From contig NZ_LT629796.1 in the NCBI RefSeq assembly GCF_900106065.1, positions 1,116,001 through 1,180,000 on the forward strand: a stretch of DNA of 64,000 nt, in the 5' to 3' direction. This document shows positions 9,885 to 19,593 of this stretch, in pieces. The notes below the pieces were generated by a model. It had not been told where the DNA came from and made no database searches. It saw only the letters and a list, made by a program, of their open reading frames with translations. The position numbers were made by a program, and so were the translations under genes. Each line of letters opens with the position of its first letter. Positions within the stretch are counted from its first letter, which is position 1. This stretch comes from Pseudomonas mandelii (GTDB lineage Bacteria; Pseudomonadota; Gammaproteobacteria; Pseudomonadales; Pseudomonadaceae).

Positions 9885-10370
9885 TCAGTGGTGATGGCCA
9901 CCTTCGCCATGGACGTGACCATGAGCGACTTCTTCCTGGCTGGCGTCACGGATGGCGATGATCTTGACCTGGAAATTCAGGCGCTGACCGGCCAACGGGT
10001 GGTTGCCGTCGACGGTGACATCGTCGCCGTCCAGATCGCGGATGGTAACGATCTGCATCTGGCCGTCAGGCGCGGAAGCGTGGAACTGCATGCCCACTTC
10101 CAGTTCGTCGACGCCTTCGAACATGCTGCGGCTCAGGGTGCTGACCAGTTCGGCAGCATATTCGCCATAGGCATCTTCAGGTTCAACGGCTACGGTCAGC
10201 TCGTCGCCGACTGCTTTGCCTTCCAGTGCCTTTTCCAGGCCCGGGATGATGTTACCTGCGCCTTGCAGGTAGACCAGCGGCGCGCCGCCGGCGGAGCTGT
10301 CGATGACCTCACCAGCGTCGTTGGTCAGGGTATAGTCGATGGAGACAGCCTTATTGGCGGCGATCAGCAT
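9885..10370 (-). CDS. slyD: FKBP-type peptidyl-prolyl isomerase SlyD
   Basis: 161 residues from ATG 10370. The FKBP domain is at 1-70 and again after 125 (PLVYLQGAGNIIPGLEKALEGKAVGD), with the insert-in-flap chaperone domain between (PEDAYGEYAAELVSTLSR to GNHPLAGQRLNF). The C-terminus is a short histidine-rich metal-binding tail (HGHVHGEGGHHH), much shorter than the E. coli tail. It catalyses prolyl isomerisation, has chaperone activity and binds nickel. The frame is open upstream to 10481, but this ATG is the family start. Confidence 0.95.
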   Translation of the reverse strand: MLIAANKAVSIDYTLTNDAGEVIDSSAGGAPLVYLQGAGNIIPGLEKALEGKAVGDELTVAVEPEDAYGEYAAELVSTLSRSMFEGVDELEVGMQFHASAPDGQMQIVTIRDLDGDDVTVDGNHPLAGQRLNFQVKIIAIRDASQEEVAHGHVHGEGGHHH

Positions 10371-10455
10371 GGGGCGAGACCTTTTGCATAAGAATGAAGA
10401 ATGGCCAAGTTTAGCGAAGCAATCGCCCGAAAGCGAACACAACCCGGACAGACGG

Positions 10456-10677
10456 ATGACGGCGAAAGGCTCGACGGTCACAGGCTTCCATCAAGATGAG
10501 GACGGGCACTGGGTGGCCGAGCTTTCCTGCGGTCACACCCAGCACCTGCGCCACCAGCCGCCGTGGCAATCTCGCGCCTGGGTCCTGGACCCCGCGCAAC
10601 GTATTGAAAAAATAGGCCAGCCCTTTGATTGCGGTTGGTGCGCACAAGCCTCGGTTAGCGATAACCTTGGCGACTGA
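10456..10677 (+). CDS. DUF3565 family protein
   Basis: 73 residues from ATG 10456; in-frame ATGs at 10369 and 10339 overlap the slyD start and look less likely. The sequence carries the DUF3565 pattern: GFHQDEDGHWVAELSCGHTQHLRH followed by PPWQSRAW and FDCGWC at the end. The paired CGH and CGWC suggest a small zinc-ribbon-like fold. Function is not known. It is divergent from slyD and lies 60 bases before pta, in the place where other pseudomonads often have ackA. Confidence 0.8.
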   Translation: MTAKGSTVTGFHQDEDGHWVAELSCGHTQHLRHQPPWQSRAWVLDPAQRIEKIGQPFDCGWCAQASVSDNLGD

Positions 10678-10737
10678 ATTTCGGTAGATCGTCAGCTATA
10701 GATGATCGCCATTGCCATGCACCCTTAGAGAATCCGC

Positions 10738-12837
10738 ATGCAAACTTTTTTTATCGCACCCACCGATTTTGGTGTGGGACTGACCTCCATCAGCCTTGGG
10801 CTGGTGCGCACCCTTGAGCGCGCCGGCCTCAAAGTCGGCTTTTTCAAACCGATCGCCCAGCCGCATCCGGGTGACACCGGCCCGGAACGCTCCACCGAAC
10901 TGGTGGCGCGCACCCACGGTTTGAAACCGCCGCAGCCACTCGGTCTGGCTCACGTCGAGCGTATGCTTGGCGACGGTCAGCTGGATGAGCTGCTCGAAGA
11001 AATCATCACCCTTTATCAGCAAGCGGCCGTCGGCAAGGACGTGCTGATCGTCGAAGGCATGGTCCCGACCCGCAGCGCCAGTTACGCCGCGCGGGTGAAT
11101 CTGCACTTGGCAAAAAGCCTCGACGCCGAAGTGATCCTGGTCTCGGCACCGGAAAACGAAGTACTGACCGAACTGTCTGGCCGCGTGGAATTGCAGGCGC
11201 AATTGTTCGGAGGCCCCAAAGATCCGAAAGTCCTCGGCGTGATCCTCAACAAGGTCAAGACCGACGAAAGCATGGAGGCGTTCGCTTCGCGCTTGAAGGA
11301 ACATTCGCCGTTGCTGCGCAGCGGTGATTTTCGCCTGCTCGGCTGCATTCCTTTCCAGCCGGAATTGAACGCGCCGCGCACCCGCGACGTCGCCGACCTG
11401 ATGGGCGCGCAGATTCTCAATGCCGGCGATTACGAAACCCGGCGCATGACCAAAATCATCATCTGCGCCCGCACCATGCGCAACACTGTGGAGCTGCTCA
11501 AGCCCGGCGTGCTGGTGGTGACCCCCGGCGATCGCGACGACATCATCCTCGCCGTCAGCCTCGCCGCCATGAATGGCGTGCCGTTGGCCGGCCTGTTGCT
11601 GACCAGCGACACCCTGCCCGATCCGCGCATCATGGACCTGTGCCGTGGCGCATTGCAGGCGGGCTTGCCGGTGTTGTCGGTGAGCACAGGTTCCTACGAC
11701 ACCGCCAACCAGTTGAACGGTCTGAACAAGGAAATCCCGATCGACGACCGCGAGCGTGCGGAGATCATCACCGACTTCGTTGCCAGTCACCTGGATGCCA
11801 ACTGGCTGCACCAGCGTTGCGGCACTCCGCGTGAAATGCGCCTGTCGCCCGCGGTGTTCCGTTATCAACTGATCCAGCGTGCCCAGGCCGCCAACAAGCG
11901 CATCGTCCTGCCCGAAGGCAGCGAGCCGCTGACCGTGCAAGCGGCGGCGATCTGTCAGGCGCGCGGCATCGCCCGTTGCGTGTTGCTGGCGAAACCGGAA
12001 GACGTCGAAGCCGTGGCCCGCGCCCAGGGCATCGAGCTGCCGCCGGGTCTGGAGATTCTCGACCCGGACCTGATTCGCGAGCGCTACGTCGAACCGATGG
12101 TTGCGCTGCGCAAAAGCAAAAGCCTCAACGCACCGATGGCCGAGCAACAACTGGAAGACACCGTGGTGATCGGCACCATGATGCTGGCGCTGGATGAAGT
12201 CGACGGTCTTGTCTCCGGGGTCATCCACTCCACCGCCAACACCATCCGCCCGGCCCTGCAGCTGATCAAGACGGCGCCGGGCTGCACGCTAGTGTCGTCG
12301 GTGTTCTTCATGCTGTTTCCCGAAGAAGTGCTGGTCTACGGCGACTGCGTGATGAACCCGCACCCGAGCGCCAGCGAACTGGCCGAGATCGCTCTGCAAA
12401 GCGCCGACTCGGCAGCCGCATTCGGCATCACCCCGCGCGTGGCGATGATCAGCTACTCCAGCGGTGAATCGGCCAGCGGCGAAGAAGTCGAAAAGGTTCG
12501 CGAAGCGACGCTGCTCGCCCACGAACAACAGAATTCGCTGCTGATCGACGGCCCGTTGCAATACGACGCCGCCGCCAACGAAACCGTGGCCCGGCAACTG
12601 GCGCCGAACAGCCAGGTCGCCGGGCGCGCCACGGTGTTCGTGTTCCCCGACCTGAACACAGGCAACACCACGCACAAAGCTGTGCAGCGCAGTGCCGATT
12701 GCGTCAGCCTCGGGCCGATGCTGCAAGGCCTGCGCAAACCCGTGAACGACCTGCCGCGCGGCGCGCAAGTCGATGACATCGTGTACACCATCGCGCTGAC
12801 CGCGATTCAAGCTGCCAACCGACCTTTGGATCTTTAA
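10738..12837 (+). CDS. pta: phosphate acetyltransferase (long form)
   Basis: 699 residues, the long enterobacterial-type Pta. Residues 1-230 form a P-loop-like BioD/DRTGG region (FIAPTDFGVGLTSISLG), 230-340 the DRTGG domain, and about 370-695 the catalytic PTA_PTB domain (RIVLPEGSEPLTVQAA, SSVFFMLFP, SYSSGESASG, VFPDLNTGNTTHKAVQR). It interconverts acetyl-CoA and acetyl phosphate in the cytoplasm. No acetate kinase gene adjoins it. The acyltransferase gene starts at the very next base after its stop, so the two are cotranscribed. Confidence 0.97.
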   Translation: MQTFFIAPTDFGVGLTSISLGLVRTLERAGLKVGFFKPIAQPHPGDTGPERSTELVARTHGLKPPQPLGLAHVERMLGDGQLDELLEEIITLYQQAAVGKDVLIVEGMVPTRSASYAARVNLHLAKSLDAEVILVSAPENEVLTELSGRVELQAQLFGGPKDPKVLGVILNKVKTDESMEAFASRLKEHSPLLRSGDFRLLGCIPFQPELNAPRTRDVADLMGAQILNAGDYETRRMTKIIICARTMRNTVELLKPGVLVVTPGDRDDIILAVSLAAMNGVPLAGLLLTSDTLPDPRIMDLCRGALQAGLPVLSVSTGSYDTANQLNGLNKEIPIDDRERAEIITDFVASHLDANWLHQRCGTPREMRLSPAVFRYQLIQRAQAANKRIVLPEGSEPLTVQAAAICQARGIARCVLLAKPEDVEAVARAQGIELPPGLEILDPDLIRERYVEPMVALRKSKSLNAPMAEQQLEDTVVIGTMMLALDEVDGLVSGVIHSTANTIRPALQLIKTAPGCTLVSSVFFMLFPEEVLVYGDCVMNPHPSASELAEIALQSADSAAAFGITPRVAMISYSSGESASGEEVEKVREATLLAHEQQNSLLIDGPLQYDAAANETVARQLAPNSQVAGRATVFVFPDLNTGNTTHKAVQRSADCVSLGPMLQGLRKPVNDLPRGAQVDDIVYTIALTAIQAANRPLDL

Positions 12838-13740
12838 ATGCTGGCTTTTCTACCTGCCGCCGTGCGCGGCGTGATTGCATCGTTGTTGCTGGCGTTAAAT
12901 ACCATTCTGCTGTGCTCGTTTCTGTTCTGCGTAGCGATCATCAAGGTGTTGCCCTTTGCCCTCACCCAGCGCTTCTCGCTCTGGTTGATGAGCCACACCC
13001 ATGAAGCCTGGATCAGCAACAACAAGGCCTGGATGAACCTGGTCTGCCGCACCCGCTGGCACCTCAGTGGCCTGCAAGGGCTGGACTATAAGCACTCGTA
13101 CCTGATCACCAGCAACCACCAGAGCTGGGTGGACATCATGGTGTTGCAGTACGTGCTCAACCGGCGCATCCAGCCGCTGAAATTCTTCCTCAAACAGGAA
13201 CTGATCTGGGTGCCGGTGATTGGCCTGGCCTGGTGGGCGCTCGGTTTTCCGTTCATGAAGCGCTATTCCAAGGCCTACCTGGAAAAGCACCCGGAGAAGA
13301 AAGGCAAAGACCTGGAAACCACCCGCAAAACCTGTGACAAGTTTCGCCATAACCCGGTGGGGATTTTCAATTTCGTCGAAGGCACCCGGTTCACTGAAGG
13401 CAAGCATGCGCAGCAGAAATCACCGTTCAAGTACCTGCTCAAGCCCAAGGCTGGCGGCATTGCGTTTGTGCTGGATGCGATGGGTGAACAGCTTGAGTCG
13501 ATCGTCAACGTGACCATTCACTACCCGGCCGGGCGTCCCGGTTACTGGGATCTGCTGTGCGGGAATGTGAAGGATGTGGTGGTGCACTTTCAGGAACTGA
13601 AGATTCCGCCGCAGTTCATTGGCAAGAACTACGACCAGGATGGGGAGTATCGCTTGCAGTTTCAGGGCTGGATCAATCAGTTGTGGGAAGACAAGGATGC
13701 GTTGCTTGGGCAGATGCATCGGGAGTATCCGGCGAAGTAA
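12838..13740 (+). CDS. PlsC-like 1-acyl-sn-glycerol-3-phosphate acyltransferase family protein
   Basis: 300 residues, starting directly after the pta stop (TAAATG). A hydrophobic segment spans about 8-40, so it is anchored in the inner membrane. The acyltransferase motifs are present: NHQSWVD (HX4D, near residue 94) and FVEGTRF (near 180). The length and arrangement are those of the YihG/LCLAT-like acyltransferases that act on lysophosphatidic acid or related lipids. A REP pair and terminator follow. Confidence 0.9.
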   Translation: MLAFLPAAVRGVIASLLLALNTILLCSFLFCVAIIKVLPFALTQRFSLWLMSHTHEAWISNNKAWMNLVCRTRWHLSGLQGLDYKHSYLITSNHQSWVDIMVLQYVLNRRIQPLKFFLKQELIWVPVIGLAWWALGFPFMKRYSKAYLEKHPEKKGKDLETTRKTCDKFRHNPVGIFNFVEGTRFTEGKHAQQKSPFKYLLKPKAGGIAFVLDAMGEQLESIVNVTIHYPAGRPGYWDLLCGNVKDVVVHFQELKIPPQFIGKNYDQDGEYRLQFQGWINQLWEDKDALLGQMHREYPAK

Positions 13741-13759
13741 TCAGGCGCCTGTGCCGGCC

Positions 13760-13850
13760 TCTTCGCGGGCAAGCCTCGCTCCTACGGATTTGGGGTGATC
13801 GCAACCTATGACGCGACACAAACCCGTAGGAGCGAGGCTTGCCGCGAAGG
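13760..13850. repeat. REP pair, inverted (GTAGGAGCGAGGCTTGCCCGCGAAGG class)
   Basis: CTTCGCGGGCAAGCCTCGCTCCTACG (13761-13786) faces CGTAGGAGCGAGGCTTGCCGCGAAG (13825-13849). This is the second REP class in the window, also at 46837-46920 and 61282-61324. Confidence 0.82.
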
Positions 13851-13866
13851 CGTCCAAACAGAAACA

Positions 13867-13904
13867 AAAAAACCCGCCGATGATCACTCATTGGCGGGTT
13901 TTTT
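13867..13904. terminator. bidirectional intrinsic terminator between the acyltransferase gene and cysNC
   Basis: AAAAAACCCGCC (13867-13878), 14-base loop, GGCGGGTTTTTT (13893-13904). It separates the plus-strand acyltransferase gene and the minus-strand cysNC (stop at 13920). Confidence 0.92.
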
Positions 13905-13919
13905 ATTAACGGCTAACGC

Positions 13920-15818
13920 TTAGATCGCGCCACGCTTACGCAGCAGATCCAGCACTTGCTTGACGCTTTCTTCCAGCGACAGCGACTGGGTGTCGACGAT
14001 GAGGTCGGCGTCCAGCGGCACGTCATACGGGAAGGAATCGCCCGGGATGTTATCCCCCGCCGCCGCGTACAAGCCTTGCGGATCACGCTCGGCGCAGACC
14101 GTCGGCGAGGCCTGGACGTAGACCGTCAGCAGACGCTCCTTGCCGATCAGTTCCCGAGCCTGCTCACGACCTTCAGCACTCGGCGCCACGAAGGCCGCCA
14201 GGGTCAACAGACCGGCTTCGTTGAACTGACGCGCAACGTGCGCGGCACGACGCCAGTTTTCGGTACGCCCGGCGCGATCCTGTGGCAGACCTTTGTTCAG
14301 GTCGTGACGCAGGTTCTGACCATCAAGGACAAACACCGCACGACCCAAGTCGAACAGTTTGCGTTCAACCGCGTAAGCCAAGGTGCTTTTGCCCGCGCCC
14401 GACAAGCCGCTGAACAACACGGTGGCCGGTTGTTGACCGAAACGCTGGGCGCGTTCTTCGGTGGCCACGTGCGCCAGTTTGCCGTGGTGCGTGCTGCTGC
14501 CATGCGCCAACGGCTGGGCGATGATCATGCCGGCGGCCACGGTGCCGTTGGTCAACCGATCGATGACGATGAACGAACCGGTGGTGCGGTTGCTGGCGTA
14601 ACCGTCCAGTGCGATGGCTGCGTCGAGGCTGACCTTGACCCGACCGATCTCGTTCAGGTTCAACGAGCTGGCAGGACCTTCTTCCAGGGTGTTCACGTCA
14701 ACACGATTGACGATGCTGGTGATCGAACCCGGCACGTAACTCGTGGCGCGCTTGATGTCGTATTTCTTGCCCGGCAGCATCGGCTCTTCGGCCATCCACA
14801 CCAGCATGGCGTCGAAAGCGTCGGTCACTTGCGGCTGGTTGTCGGCGTGCACCAGCAAGTCGCCGCGAGAGATGTCGATCTCGTCTTCCATGGTCAGCGT
14901 CACCGCTTGACCAGGACCTGCGTGTTCCAGCTCACCTTCGAAAGTGACGATGGATTTCACGCGGCTGCTCTTACCCGACGGCAGCACAACGACTTCGTCG
15001 CCCTTGTGCACGACGCCGCTGGCCAGAGTGCCGGCGAAGCCACGGAAGTTCAGGTTCGGACGGTTGACGTACTGCACCGGGAAACGCAGGTCGGTGTAGT
15101 TGCGGTCATTGGCGATCTCGACGGTCTCGAGAATCTCCATCAGCGACTGGCCGGTGTACCACGGCGAGCGCTCGGACTTGTTCACCACGTTGTCGCCTTT
15201 CAATGCCGACATCGGCACGAAGGCCATGGTGGTCGGCTTGAACGCGATGCCTTCGGCGAACTTCAGGTAATCGGCCTTGATCGACTCGAACACGGTTTCG
15301 TCGAAGCCGTTGAGGTCCATCTTGTTGATGGCGACCACGATGTGCTTGATGCCGAGCAACGAGGCGATGAAGCTGTGGCGGCGGGTCTGGGTCTGCACGC
15401 CGTAGCGGGCGTCGACCAGGATGATCGCCAGGTCACAGGTGGACGCACCGGTGGCCATGTTGCGGGTGTACTGCTCATGGCCGGGGGTGTCGGCGATGAT
15501 GAATTTACGCTTGGCGGTGGAGAAATAGCGGTAGGCGACATCGATGGTGATGCCCTGCTCACGCTCGGCCTGCAGGCCGTCGACCAGCAACGCCAGGTCG
15601 ATGTCTTCGCCGGTGGTGCCGACTTTTTTCGAGTCGCGGGTGATGGCCTCCAGGTGATCTTCGTAGATCATCTTGGAGTCGTGCAGCAGGCGCCCGATCA
15701 GGGTGCTCTTGCCGTCGTCGACGTTGCCACAGGTCAGAAAGCGCAGCATTTCCTTGCGTTCGTGCTGGCCCAGGTAGGCGAGGATGTCCTCGCTGATCAA
15801 ATCAGATGCGTGACTCAT
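13920..15818 (-). CDS. cysNC: bifunctional sulfate adenylyltransferase subunit 1 / adenylylsulfate kinase
   Basis: 632 residues from ATG 15818. The N-terminal EF-Tu-like GTPase has the P-loop GNVDDGKST (31-39), DTPGHEQY and NKMD. It drives ATP sulfurylase with CysD. The C-terminal APS kinase begins near residue 455 with the P-loop GLSGAGKST (about 469-477) and has [13 protein letters not shown], the phospho-acceptor region. The fusion makes PAPS from sulfate directly and is usual in Pseudomonas. cysD lies upstream, but a four-helix-bundle gene separates them. The GGAG site of cysNC falls within the edge of that insert. Confidence 0.96.
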   Translation of the reverse strand: MSHASDLISEDILAYLGQHERKEMLRFLTCGNVDDGKSTLIGRLLHDSKMIYEDHLEAITRDSKKVGTTGEDIDLALLVDGLQAEREQGITIDVAYRYFSTAKRKFIIADTPGHEQYTRNMATGASTCDLAIILVDARYGVQTQTRRHSFIASLLGIKHIVVAINKMDLNGFDETVFESIKADYLKFAEGIAFKPTTMAFVPMSALKGDNVVNKSERSPWYTGQSLMEILETVEIANDRNYTDLRFPVQYVNRPNLNFRGFAGTLASGVVHKGDEVVVLPSGKSSRVKSIVTFEGELEHAGPGQAVTLTMEDEIDISRGDLLVHADNQPQVTDAFDAMLVWMAEEPMLPGKKYDIKRATSYVPGSITSIVNRVDVNTLEEGPASSLNLNEIGRVKVSLDAAIALDGYASNRTTGSFIVIDRLTNGTVAAGMIIAQPLAHGSSTHHGKLAHVATEERAQRFGQQPATVLFSGLSGAGKSTLAYAVERKLFDLGRAVFVLDGQNLRHDLNKGLPQDRAGRTENWRRAAHVARQFNEAGLLTLAAFVAPSAEGREQARELIGKERLLTVYVQASPTVCAERDPQGLYAAAGDNIPGDSFPYDVPLDADLIVDTQSLSLEESVKQVLDLLRKRGAI

Positions 15819-15825
15819 TGCATTC

Positions 15826-15861
15826 GAGCTCCAAGCTGTAAGCTTCAAGCGGCAAGCTTGT
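15826..15861. repeat. left inverted repeat flanking the four-helix-bundle gene
   Basis: GAGCTCCAAGCTGTAAGCTTCAAGCGGCAAGCTTGT in short blocks: AAGCTGTAAGCTTCAAGCGGCAAGCT is the complement, with a few differences, of the repeat at 16290-16320 (GCAGCTTGCCGCTTGTAACTCGAAGCTT). It ends 7 bases before the cysNC start codon and supplies its GGAG ribosome-binding site. Confidence 0.75.
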
Positions 15862-15871
15862 CGGCGTACAG

Positions 15872-16213
15872 CTACTCAGAAATTTTGTTGATCAAGCCGC
15901 ATAGCATTCTTGAAAGCTCGCGGGTTTCTTTAATCCAATCGTCAGCCAGAGGATCAGTAATGTAGGCAATATCACGGCCGATGAGGATCTGAGTGCGCAA
16001 CTCACCACACGAGGCTTTTGCCACCCAAAGAAAATGTACTTTTTCCTTGGCACCACAACGCTCCATCCCTTCAGCAATATTGGAAGGCACCGATAGTGCG
16101 GAGCGGGTAATTTGATCCTTGAAGCCAAAATCCCCACATCTCGCAAACTCCCTGTAGATCCTTACCGCCAAACACTTACTTCTCTGCCAGACAATCAGCT
16201 TCTCGAAATCCAT
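15872..16213 (-). CDS. four-helix bundle protein (23S rRNA IVS-encoded protein family)
   Basis: 113 residues. It carries the family signature: an initial [15 protein letters not shown] helix, [20 protein letters not shown], then [25 protein letters not shown] and a last helix. The family (TIGR02436/S23) forms a pentameric four-helix bundle related to Avd of diversity-generating retroelements and is often found inside 23S rRNA intervening sequences; its cellular role is unknown. It interrupts cysD-cysNC and is bracketed by inverted repeats at 15826-15861 and 16284-16320. Its base composition is lower in GC than the cys genes. No reverse transcriptase or template repeat is visible. Confidence 0.9.
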   Translation of the reverse strand: MDFEKLIVWQRSKCLAVRIYREFARCGDFGFKDQITRSALSVPSNIAEGMERCGAKEKVHFLWVAKASCGELRTQILIGRDIAYITDPLADDWIKETRELSRMLCGLINKISE

Positions 16214-16283
16214 TGCGAGTCATCCGATAACGGCTCGCAGCAACCGGCCACAAGCACCAAACTACGAAATTACGCATACCGCC

Positions 16284-16320
16284 CTTAACTTGCAGCTTGC
16301 CGCTTGTAACTCGAAGCTTA
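16284..16320. repeat. right inverted repeat flanking the four-helix-bundle gene
   Basis: The block AACTTGCAGCTTGCCGCTTG followed by TAACTCGAAGCTTA is the inverse of the repeat at 15826-15861. It runs into the cysD stop codon (16318-16320), so the last bases of cysD are shared with the repeat. Confidence 0.75.
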
Positions 16321-17235
16321 AAAGTACCCCTGACGTTTCTTTTCTTCCATCGAGCCTGCGCCATCGTGATCGATGACTCGGCCCTGGCGTTCGGAAGTTC
16401 GCGTCAGGAGCATTTCCTGAATGATGTCGGTCAGGCTGGTGGCCTCGGACTCGACCGCACCGGTCAGCGGGTAGTCACCCAGCGTGCGGAAACGGACTTT
16501 TTTCTTGACGATGCGCGCCTTGTCTTCGTCGCTCAGGTGATTGAGCAGGCGTTCGTCATCGATCATGATCCAGGTGCCATTCATCTCGATGACGTCGCGT
16601 TCAGCGGCGAAATACAGCGGCACGATCGGGATGCCTTCGAGGTAGATGTACTGCCAGATGTCCAGTTCGGTCCAGTTCGACAACGGGAACACACGAATGG
16701 ATTCGCCCTTGTTGACGTTGCCGTTGTAGACGTTCCACAGTTCCGGGCGCTGGTTTTTCGGGTCCCAGCGGTGCTTGGTGTCACGGAAGGAGTACACGCG
16801 CTCTTTGGCACGGGACTTCTCTTCGTCGCGGCGAGCGCCACCGAAAGCGGCGTCGAAGCCGTACTTGTCGAGAGCTTGTTTCAAGCCTTCGGTTTTCATG
16901 ATGTCGGTGTGCTTGGCACTGCCGTGGGTCAGCGGGTTGATGCCCTGCGCGACGCCATCGGGATTCACGTGTACCAGCAGGTCAAGGCCGAGTTCTTCAA
17001 CCATGCGGTCGCGGAACGCGTACATCTCCTTGAACTTCCACCGGGTGTCGACGTGCATCACCGGGAACGGCAGTTTGCCCGGGAAGAATGCCTTGCGCGC
17101 AAGGTGCAGCATCACGGCGGAGTCTTTACCGACGGAGTACAGCATCACCGGGTTATCGAACTCGGCGGCGACCTCGCGGATGATGTGGATGCTTTCGGCC
17201 TCCAGCTGTTTCAGATGCGTCAGTTTGTCGACCAT
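16318..17235 (-). CDS. cysD: sulfate adenylyltransferase subunit 2
   Basis: 305 residues. The PP-loop ATP pyrophosphatase motif SVGKDSAVM is at residues 34-42; further family stretches are [48 protein letters not shown] and [12 protein letters not shown]. With the CysN GTPase it adenylates sulfate to APS in the cytoplasm. It is the first gene of the sulfate activation operon. A GGGTATAT-GA-ATATACCC palindrome lies about 104 bases upstream. The stop codon overlaps the inverted repeat of the inserted cassette. Confidence 0.97.
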   Translation of the reverse strand: MVDKLTHLKQLEAESIHIIREVAAEFDNPVMLYSVGKDSAVMLHLARKAFFPGKLPFPVMHVDTRWKFKEMYAFRDRMVEELGLDLLVHVNPDGVAQGINPLTHGSAKHTDIMKTEGLKQALDKYGFDAAFGGARRDEEKSRAKERVYSFRDTKHRWDPKNQRPELWNVYNGNVNKGESIRVFPLSNWTELDIWQYIYLEGIPIVPLYFAAERDVIEMNGTWIMIDDERLLNHLSDEDKARIVKKKVRFRTLGDYPLTGAVESEATSLTDIIQEMLLTRTSERQGRVIDHDGAGSMEEKKRQGYF

Positions 17236-17338
17236 GGCTACTCACGAAAACGATCTTATGGACGGCCAGCGGGCCGTGTTCGAGCGAGGAATCCTAGCAC
17301 AGCGTCCTCTTCTAATCAGGACGCGAGCTAGATCGAAA

Positions 17339-17356
17339 GGGTATATGAATATACCC
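17339..17356. promoter_or_regulatory. 18-base palindrome upstream of cysD, candidate operator
   Basis: GGGTATAT (17339-17346), GA, ATATACCC (17349-17356): perfect 8-base arms, in the gap before cysD. Position and symmetry suit a dimeric regulator of sulfur genes, but I cannot match it to a known consensus. Confidence 0.4.
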
Positions 17357-17380
17357 CCTCGTTTGGGCACCAAAGACCCA

Positions 17381-17408
17381 GTGGGAGCGAGCTTGCTCGC
17401 GATTGCGG
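17381..17408. repeat. single REP (GTGGGAGCGAGCTTGCTCGCGATT)
   Basis: One copy of the first REP class with no inverse partner; the following bases include CACATCAATGT, as in the spacers of the paired copies. Confidence 0.75.
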
Positions 17409-17482
17409 TGTATCTGTCACATCAATGTCGCATGTGATGCAGCGATCGCCAGCAGACAGCCACATTTGATTTTTGGTGGTAA

Positions 17483-18241
17483 TCAGATCGGATTCGGACA
17501 ATCGATGAAGATGTGCTCAAGGGCAAACCGCCGGGCCAGGTAATCACCCAGCGCCTGCACGCCATAGCGCTCGGTGGCGTGATGGCCGGCGGCGATGAAG
17601 CTGATGTCGTTTTCCCGGGCGCTGTGGAAGGTCTGCTCGGACGCCTCACCGCTGATATACAAGTCGACGCCAGCCAGCACGGCCTGATCGATGTAACCCT
17701 GGCCGCCACCGGTGCACCAGCCGACCCGGCGGATCATCTCGCTGCCTTCGACCAGCAACGGCTCGCGGCCCATGACTTCCTGCACTCGGCGAGCGAAATC
17801 ACGGGGCGTCATCGGTTCGCTCAACGAGCCAACGAGGCCGACAACCTTGAGATTGTCCGGATCCAGCGGGCCTTCGACCGTGATGTCGAGCTGACGCGCC
17901 AGCTGCACGTTGTTACCGACGTCCGGGTGCAGGTCCAGCGGCAAGTGATAGGACAGCAGGCTGATGTCGTGCTTGAGCAGGGTTTTCAACCTACGCTGCT
18001 TCATACCGGTGATGCACGGATTCTCGCCTTTCCAGAAATAGCCGTGATGCACCAGCACCAGATCGGCCTGAGCTTCGACTGCGGCGTCGAGCAACGCCTG
18101 GCTTGCCGTGACGCCGCTTACGATGCGCATCACCTGCGGCCGACCTTCGACCTGCAAGCCGTTGGGGCAGTAATCGGCAATCCTGGCACTGTTTAGGTAA
18201 CGATCGGCTTCTTCGACCAGGGTGCTCAAGGCGACGGCCAT
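17483..18241 (-). CDS. Nif3-like dinuclear metal center protein
   Basis: 252 residues, matching the length of E. coli YbgI. Conserved features are LNSARIADYCPNGLQVEG, VHHGYFWKGENP (metal ligands), LDLHPDVGNNVQLAR and AAGHHATERYGVQALGDYLA near the end. The family forms a hexameric toroid with a di-iron or dizinc site; the reaction is not firmly established (GTP cyclohydrolase I type 2 is a common but doubtful label). It is divergent from algW across 102 bases. Confidence 0.93.
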   Translation of the reverse strand: MAVALSTLVEEADRYLNSARIADYCPNGLQVEGRPQVMRIVSGVTASQALLDAAVEAQADLVLVHHGYFWKGENPCITGMKQRRLKTLLKHDISLLSYHLPLDLHPDVGNNVQLARQLDITVEGPLDPDNLKVVGLVGSLSEPMTPRDFARRVQEVMGREPLLVEGSEMIRRVGWCTGGGQGYIDQAVLAGVDLYISGEASEQTFHSARENDISFIAAGHHATERYGVQALGDYLARRFALEHIFIDCPNPI

Positions 18242-18284
18242 AAAAGACTCCTAAATATCCCGTTCAGAGGCGAGCTGCGCCTCG

Positions 18285-18290
18285 TATAAT
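18285..18290 (+). promoter_or_regulatory. probable -10 element of algW
   Basis: TATAAT, a perfect sigma-70 -10 hexamer 53 bases before the algW start. The -35 region (GTTCAG at 18262-18267) is weak. Confidence 0.45.
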
Positions 18291-18343
18291 GCGCGACATT
18301 ATGGGCGGTCTCATGCCGCCTGCAACCTCTCAGGACGTGCTTA

Positions 18344-19504
<1,161 letters not shown>

Positions 19505-19549
19505 CCCTGTCCCGAGGATCGCTGGCTAACAGCAGACATTCTCATTAGG

Positions 19550-19593
19550 CATGTTATATTGTTTCAATATCACTATTGGAACAACATAACATG
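19550..19593. promoter_or_regulatory. inverted repeat covering the start codon of the TonB receptor
   Basis: CATGTTATATTGTT (19550-19563) is complementary at 13 of 14 positions to AACAACATAACATG (19580-19593), which contains the ATG. A shorter palindrome ATATTG-TTT-CAATAT (19556-19570) lies inside. It could be a metal-regulator operator (the TGTTATA half-site is reminiscent of Zur boxes) or an mRNA hairpin hiding the start site. Confidence 0.5.

Noticed and set aside
13956..15965. A 669-codon plus-strand open frame
   Set aside because: It is antisense to cysNC, whose GTPase and kinase motifs are intact; long antisense frames are common in GC-rich codon use.
15872..16213. A diversity-generating retroelement
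   Set aside because: The four-helix-bundle protein is related to Avd, but no reverse transcriptase, template repeat or variable repeat is visible nearby.
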